Below, one piece after another: positions 11,930-15,595 of a stretch of DNA of 15,595 nt. Origin of the DNA: Pseudomonadota bacterium (GTDB taxonomy: Bacteria > Pseudomonadota > Gammaproteobacteria > Halothiobacillales > Halothiobacillaceae); assembly GCA_021795795.1 (NCBI GenBank), contig JAJYPA010000147.1, positions 1 to 15,595 of the forward strand. Reading direction: 5' to 3'. Each line of letters begins with the position of its first letter. Positions within the stretch are counted from its first letter, which is position 1. The notes beneath the pieces were generated by a model, which was given only the letters and a program-made list of their open reading frames with translations, searched no databases and was not told the origin of the DNA. A program made the translations under genes and the position numbers.

Positions 11930-13363
11930 ATGTTTGTATTTGTGATGGATCAGCATGGCAGGCCCGGGCATCCGACGCGTCGGATGGACTGGGTGCGCAA
12001 GCAGTTGAAGCGCAAGAGGGCGAAGCTCGTCGGCGGCGGTGTTTCCGGGAAACCGGCGGTGCTGGTGTTGCGGGAGCAGTCATTTTACCGGAGCAAAACC
12101 GTGAAACGGCGGTTTTTTGTGACGCTGGATACCGGATTCCGAAACGTCGGTTACGCTGTCACCGAGTTGTTGGAGGACGGCATGCTGCGGGTGTTACTGA
12201 AAGGCACGCTCACGGCGCGCACTCCGGACATTCGGGGATTGATGGACGAGCGGGCGATGTACCGGCGGTCGCGGCGGTATCATCGCCGTGCAAACGTGAA
12301 GAAAAAGGGGCAAACGGCCAAGCACCGGCCGCCGCGTTATGAAAGCCGGGGCAAGCGGGATTCGGTCACGCTTCAGCATGGGGTGGAGACGCACCGGAAC
12401 CTGTATGCCCGGCTCGCGCGCCTGGCGCCCTTGCCGAGCCGTCAGGTCATGAAAGGCTTCGAGAGCGTGTCCTTCGACCTGCGGGCCTTGGCCCACGGCA
12501 AGCCGCGGACCGGTTCGGATTATCAGGTCTCGCCCATCGGCAAGCGCACAGGAGAAAAGACGCACAGGTTCGTGGTTCGCCGTGACGGCGGATGCGTGGT
12601 CTGCGGAAACAAGGAGTACCTGCACGACCATCATCTGCGCCAGCGGTCGAAACATGGATCCGACAGGGCCGGCAACAGGGTGACACTGTGCAAGGACTGT
12701 CATGCCGACATACATGCCGGGCTGATCGCGTTACCCATCGCGGACGGCGCGCAGTGGCGGGACGCCAGCACGGTCAATGCCGTCTGTGGGAAACTACGGA
12801 AACAGGCAACAGAATTCGGCATAGTGCCGGTCCCCGTCGAGCAATCCGTGGCCGCCCGCCGCCGTCTCGGACTGGAGAAAACCCATGCGCTGGACGCGGT
12901 GTCCGTTGCGACTGCCATGGCTGGTGCTTGCGGCGTGGACCGGCGGGATGCTTTGGATATGGACATGACGCAGTGCCGCCGGCACCGGCGGGCGCACATT
13001 CATGCACAACGGGATCGGCTGTACTACCTGTCCGGCACCAAGGCTCCCGTCGCGCACAATCGCCGGAAGCGGTGCGACCAGGGCGACGTGGATTCCCTGG
13101 CGGAGTTCCGCAGGAAGCATCCGCGGGACATCGGGCGCCTGAAGGTAAAAAAGGCGGTGCGCCTGCATACGCCGAACCGGGCGAGAGCACCGGCGGTCGG
13201 GGGCGATGTGTGGAAAATCGCGGGTCGGCGGGTGGTGGTGAAAGGGGTTCATAGCAAAACCAATCTTTACGTGCCGGATCTCCAGCCGGTCACAAAGAAA
13301 GTCTACGCCGCCCCGAAAGACGGCGTCCGATTATTGTGGAATGCCGGAATGGTGGTCGCGTGA
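11930..13363 (+). CDS. iscB: IscB RNA-guided endonuclease (RuvC + HNH)
   Basis: A 477-residue IscB, the ancestor-type relative of Cas9 that cuts DNA under guidance of an omega RNA. In order: PLMP-like N-terminal domain (MDQHGRPGHPTRR), RuvC-I with Asp67 (VTLDTGFRNVGYAV), arginine-rich bridge helix at about 107-121 (ERAMYRRSRRYHRR), RuvC-II with Glu178 (GFESVSFD), HNH at about 218-262 with zinc cysteines Cys222/Cys225 and Cys254/Cys257, catalytic HH at 234-235, Asn249 and His258, then RuvC-III with His319 and Asp322 (THALDAVSVA), and a C-terminal target-recognition region of about 140 residues. All catalytic residues are present, so it should be active. ATG 11930 has AAGGAGA at 11917-11923, immediately after the last RNA hairpin. 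Length is normal for the family. Confidence 0.93.
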   Translation: MFVFVMDQHGRPGHPTRRMDWVRKQLKRKRAKLVGGGVSGKPAVLVLREQSFYRSKTVKRRFFVTLDTGFRNVGYAVTELLEDGMLRVLLKGTLTARTPDIRGLMDERAMYRRSRRYHRRANVKKKGQTAKHRPPRYESRGKRDSVTLQHGVETHRNLYARLARLAPLPSRQVMKGFESVSFDLRALAHGKPRTGSDYQVSPIGKRTGEKTHRFVVRRDGGCVVCGNKEYLHDHHLRQRSKHGSDRAGNRVTLCKDCHADIHAGLIALPIADGAQWRDASTVNAVCGKLRKQATEFGIVPVPVEQSVAARRRLGLEKTHALDAVSVATAMAGACGVDRRDALDMDMTQCRRHRRAHIHAQRDRLYYLSGTKAPVAHNRRKRCDQGDVDSLAEFRRKHPRDIGRLKVKKAVRLHTPNRARAPAVGGDVWKIAGRRVVVKGVHSKTNLYVPDLQPVTKKVYAAPKDGVRLLWNAGMVVA

Positions 13364-13421
13364 GCAGATTTGCCGCACTTCTTCGCGACAGTCGTGCAAG
13401 GCCCCGGCGCGCGCTCTACAT

Positions 13422-13441
13422 CCCCGCCCTGAAGAGCGAGG
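13422..13441 (+). repeat. right terminal motif of the IscB element
   Basis: Second direct copy of the terminal motif (17 of 20 identical to 11637-11656). The stem has one mismatch. The element probably ends shortly after it, before the ribosome binding site of the next gene (GGGAG, 13481-13485); a GTGA lies at 13471-13474. Confidence 0.6.
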
Positions 13442-13491
13442 TTTTCCGCGCAACTTGATAAATTCTTCTGGTGAAGTGTTGGGAGACGGCC

Positions 13492-14043
13492 ATGCCGCAT
13501 GAGAGAACAGCGCGATATCAGGAAGCCATCATCGGCTTCCCGCCCTGCGAGGATTTGTATCTGGCGCGCCGAAAGGTGGTGGCCATTACCGACCGCTATC
13601 CGGGCATTGCTTACTCGCCAATAGGTGCCGCCGGGAATTTTGACGGCGCCATGTTACGCGCCATGCTAGGAGTGACTTTTCCGGATGGCATAGTTGCCAC
13701 GGAACACGCTCTCACGGATGGCGAGACGTTGATCGTGCGGGGCGGCTTCCGTCTTCTCAAGCGAACGCAATCTGGCGACCAGATGCCGGACCCTGACGAA
13801 GCCGTGCAGCAATGGATTGCGACATTGACCAGCGGCGGCTTCTCGGTGGACGCAGAAAATACGGTCATGGCGGAAGAATCCATGTCATTCTTTTATCCTG
13901 ATCAAGACCGCGACATAACCCTACCGTTCTGGGTGGTGATCAGCAAGTTGATAGTGGCGGACGCGGGAAAGGCGGCGGCGACCATGGCGCGGGGCGTTGG
14001 CCATAACATCTGGCTGGGTTTCGGGATGATGATTCTGGCATGA
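13492..14043 (+). CDS. hypothetical protein coupled to pcfJ
   Basis: 183 residues from ATG 13492, chosen because GGGAG lies at 13481-13485; an in-frame GTG at 13471 is possible but lies at the edge of the IscB element. It is a soluble mixed alpha/beta protein with no recognised motif. The stop overlaps the start of the pcfJ-like gene (ATGA at 14040-14043), so the two are translationally coupled. In many elements PcfJ is preceded by a small partner such as PcfK; this protein could hold that position, but I see no clear PcfK signature. Before the IscB insertion it would have followed ftsH directly, probably in one operon. Confidence 0.65.
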   Translation: MPHERTARYQEAIIGFPPCEDLYLARRKVVAITDRYPGIAYSPIGAAGNFDGAMLRAMLGVTFPDGIVATEHALTDGETLIVRGGFRLLKRTQSGDQMPDPDEAVQQWIATLTSGGFSVDAENTVMAEESMSFFYPDQDRDITLPFWVVISKLIVADAGKAAATMARGVGHNIWLGFGMMILA

Positions 14044-15595
14044 GCTTGGCAGCGTCGATCCGCAAGGATACACCCGCCTTCCCGAAAGACTGGCAGGGTA
14101 TCGCCCGGCAGGCGGCGGACGAAGCGCGCACGGTCTGCCCGCACTACGCGGACTACCGGGCGGGAGCAGACTATCTCCTTCTCGCTGGCACCCCGCACGA
14201 ACGGCACATCAATCTCGCGTCCTGGTTCGCCGATCCCGAACGGGCTTCCTGGAGCTTTGAGGCGGATGTCTGGTCGGACTTGCGGTGCGGGCGGTCATTT
14301 CATGATCCGATGCTGGGTACCACCGCTGGACTCCTCGATGACTACATTATCAGCATCGTTTCCCGTCTGACGGGGATCCCGGATGACCGGATGGCCGACC
14401 CATCCGATACCTTGGTGGACAAAACCACGGGGCACATTTTCTGGAAAACCGTTGCACGAGCGCGCTTTCTCGCCTGGGGTCTGTCGCCCACATCGCTTTC
14501 CACGATGAATTTGCAGGTCAAGAAACAGATCCTTTGGCACCTTCATCAGCATATCGGCGAGGCGGCATGGAAAGTGGCCACGCGCAATGTTCATGGCGGT
14601 TCCCCGATCATGCTCAACGACGCCATACTGGCCGACGCTTACCAGCAATTACCGGCTTACCAGGCCTTGTATGCCATACACCCCCTGTTGGGCATGCTCT
14701 GGCGTCGGCCGTTCCGTGAGGCCATGTTCCGGGAGGTTGGTCCGTTTTCTTATACCCAATGCGCGGACAAGGGCTTTGGGCTATTACGCGATTACGGGCT
14801 CTCCCGCGCCGGGCTGCGCCGGTTGCACCATATCGCCACCGTCAGCCCGGTGGTCACTACCGCTTTGTTGCAGAACATCATTCTCTGCGGCGCAAGCGAC
14901 AACATAGATCATCCTTTTCGTCTCAGAAGTCGGCGCATATCCATCTCGTTCTGTCGTACGCTGACCCGCGATCCCGGCAAGCGCGACATCCCCGCGATAC
15001 GCCACTCTCAGCATGTTTTCAACGGGTTCGATCCACGGCCTGACATCACGGATTACCCTGACATGGCTGCGGTTTTCCAGATATGGAAGGCTGTGGGTTG
15101 CGCTGAGGAAAACCGGACTGTCTATAGCGACTGGCTTCATAACGAAATTTCCGAGCGCCCCGGTTATCTTCGTCGCGCCGTCCTGGATATGGTCAGACTG
15201 TTTCCCGGACAGCGCCGACTCAACTCGGCGATCCGCCAGTGGGCACGGCGACAGTCGGATCAATGGCATGCCCAGGTTCTGCGGCTTCGGATGGAGAATT
15301 ATCTTGCCGAGACGTGTGCTCAATGGGAACCGCTTGATGGGAGCGCAACGTTGCCGCCACTCGAACTCGACGGGGAGCCTTTGTCCATTACGGAACTCTG
15401 CAGCGCCGCCGACATGTATGAGGAAGGGCAGACCATGCAGCATTGTGTAGCAACTCGCGTGGACCGATGTGCGTACGGGCAGTCCAGGATTTTCTCCATA
15501 GCGTACGAGGACGGTCGGCGCCTGAGTACTCTGGAATTACACCGACGGCAAAACGGGCAATTTTTTGTAGCCGAGAATCTTGGGTTTCGCAATGC
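14040..15595 (+). CDS. PcfJ-domain protein, 3' end outside the window
   Basis: An open frame of 518 codons starts at ATG 14040 and runs to the window end without a stop. The first 450 residues are mostly helical, with tryptophans and arginines and no enzyme motif I can name. From about residue 455 the sequence MYEEGQTMQHCVATRVDRCA, then SRIFSIAYEDGRRLSTLEL and a following FFVAENLG, matches the core of the PcfJ domain (conserved H-C near the start, then an antiparallel beta region). PcfJ-like proteins are widespread on conjugative plasmids, integrative elements and phages; their biochemical role is not established. ATGA overlap with the upstream gene indicates coupling. It is incomplete here, so the total length is unknown. 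Confidence 0.75.
   Translation, partial: MSLAASIRKDTPAFPKDWQGIARQAADEARTVCPHYADYRAGADYLLLAGTPHERHINLASWFADPERASWSFEADVWSDLRCGRSFHDPMLGTTAGLLDDYIISIVSRLTGIPDDRMADPSDTLVDKTTGHIFWKTVARARFLAWGLSPTSLSTMNLQVKKQILWHLHQHIGEAAWKVATRNVHGGSPIMLNDAILADAYQQLPAYQALYAIHPLLGMLWRRPFREAMFREVGPFSYTQCADKGFGLLRDYGLSRAGLRRLHHIATVSPVVTTALLQNIILCGASDNIDHPFRLRSRRISISFCRTLTRDPGKRDIPAIRHSQHVFNGFDPRPDITDYPDMAAVFQIWKAVGCAEENRTVYSDWLHNEISERPGYLRRAVLDMVRLFPGQRRLNSAIRQWARRQSDQWHAQVLRLRMENYLAETCAQWEPLDGSATLPPLELDGEPLSITELCSAADMYEEGQTMQHCVATRVDRCAYGQSRIFSIAYEDGRRLSTLELHRRQNGQFFVAENLGFRN

Larger units (their letters stand above)
11637..13456 (+). mobile_element. IscB (ISC-type, IS200/IS605-like) element
   Basis: A unit of about 1.8 kb consisting of a left end, a structured RNA region, iscB and a right end. 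Both ends carry the same motif, CCCCGCCCTGAAG: at 11637 it begins a perfect 6-bp hairpin with TGAA loop (11639-11654), and at 13422 it forms an imperfect one. The two 20-base copies match at 17 positions and are in direct orientation. No TnpA (Y1 transposase) gene is present, so movement would need one in trans. The element interrupts the end of ftsH. IS200/IS605-type elements make no target duplication, and none is evident; exact borders are uncertain by about 20 bases. Confidence 0.75.

Noticed and set aside
12592..13254. 220-codon ORF overlapping iscB in another frame
   Set aside because: Arg/Gly/Pro-rich shadow of a GC-rich gene whose catalytic motifs are in the other frame.
11636..13456. 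CRISPR array or Cas9 locus near the RuvC/HNH gene
   Set aside because: No regularly spaced repeats; protein size and upstream structured RNA fit IscB, not Cas9.
11637..13456. TnpA transposase partner of the IscB element
   Set aside because: No Y1 HUH protein is encoded on either strand within or next to the element.
14784..15443. 219-codon reverse-strand ORF opposite the pcfJ-like gene
   Set aside because: The + strand frame is open over 1,556 bases and carries PcfJ-domain motifs; the reverse frame shows no family and no start signal.

Overview
This window looks like accessory DNA from a large plasmid, phage-plasmid or integrative element of a proteobacterium. All convincing genes are on the + strand, many are tightly packed or overlapping, and most are small genes I cannot name. 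The recognisable genes are DNA-metabolism and mobile-element types: a ParE (topoisomerase IV subunit B) tail, a 5'(3')-deoxyribonucleotidase, a PD-(D/E)XK nuclease, a SNF2 helicase, a FEN/PolA-type 5' nuclease, an extra FtsH protease, an IscB nuclease and a PcfJ-domain protein. The host genus cannot be fixed from sequence alone; an Acidithiobacillus-like or gammaproteobacterial host is only a guess.

Layout. (1) 1-1690: a two-TM protein, then a promoterless 3' fragment of parE, then an AT-rich unknown gene, then a second, shorter and diverged copy of the parE 3' end. (2) 1691-5129: a compact run of six genes ending in the nuclease-helicase pair, most overlapping by a few bases. (3) 5130-7177: a small gene behind a palindromic leader, a 317-base stretch with only a decayed ORF, a small unknown gene and the FEN-type nuclease. 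(4) 7178-9236: small membrane proteins, then a second diverged copy of the last ~100 bp of the FEN gene, then a ribbon-helix-helix-like gene that appears frameshifted, then a 246-base spacer with two perfect inverted repeats. (5) 9237-15595: an unknown gene, ftsH, a complete IscB element with its upstream omega (HEARO-type) RNA inserted at the very end of ftsH, then an unknown gene translationally coupled to a pcfJ-like gene that is still open at the window edge.

Two things stand out. First, a full RNA-guided nuclease unit (structured RNA plus IscB with intact RuvC and HNH residues) has inserted so that its left end supplies the last 15 codons of ftsH. Second, 3' ends of core genes (parE, FEN nuclease) recur downstream as diverged, in-frame copies ending at their own stop codons, with unrelated cargo genes between the copies. 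This is what is expected if cargo blocks enter behind conserved genes carrying a gene tail from a related replicon, and it gives a testable model of how this region grows.
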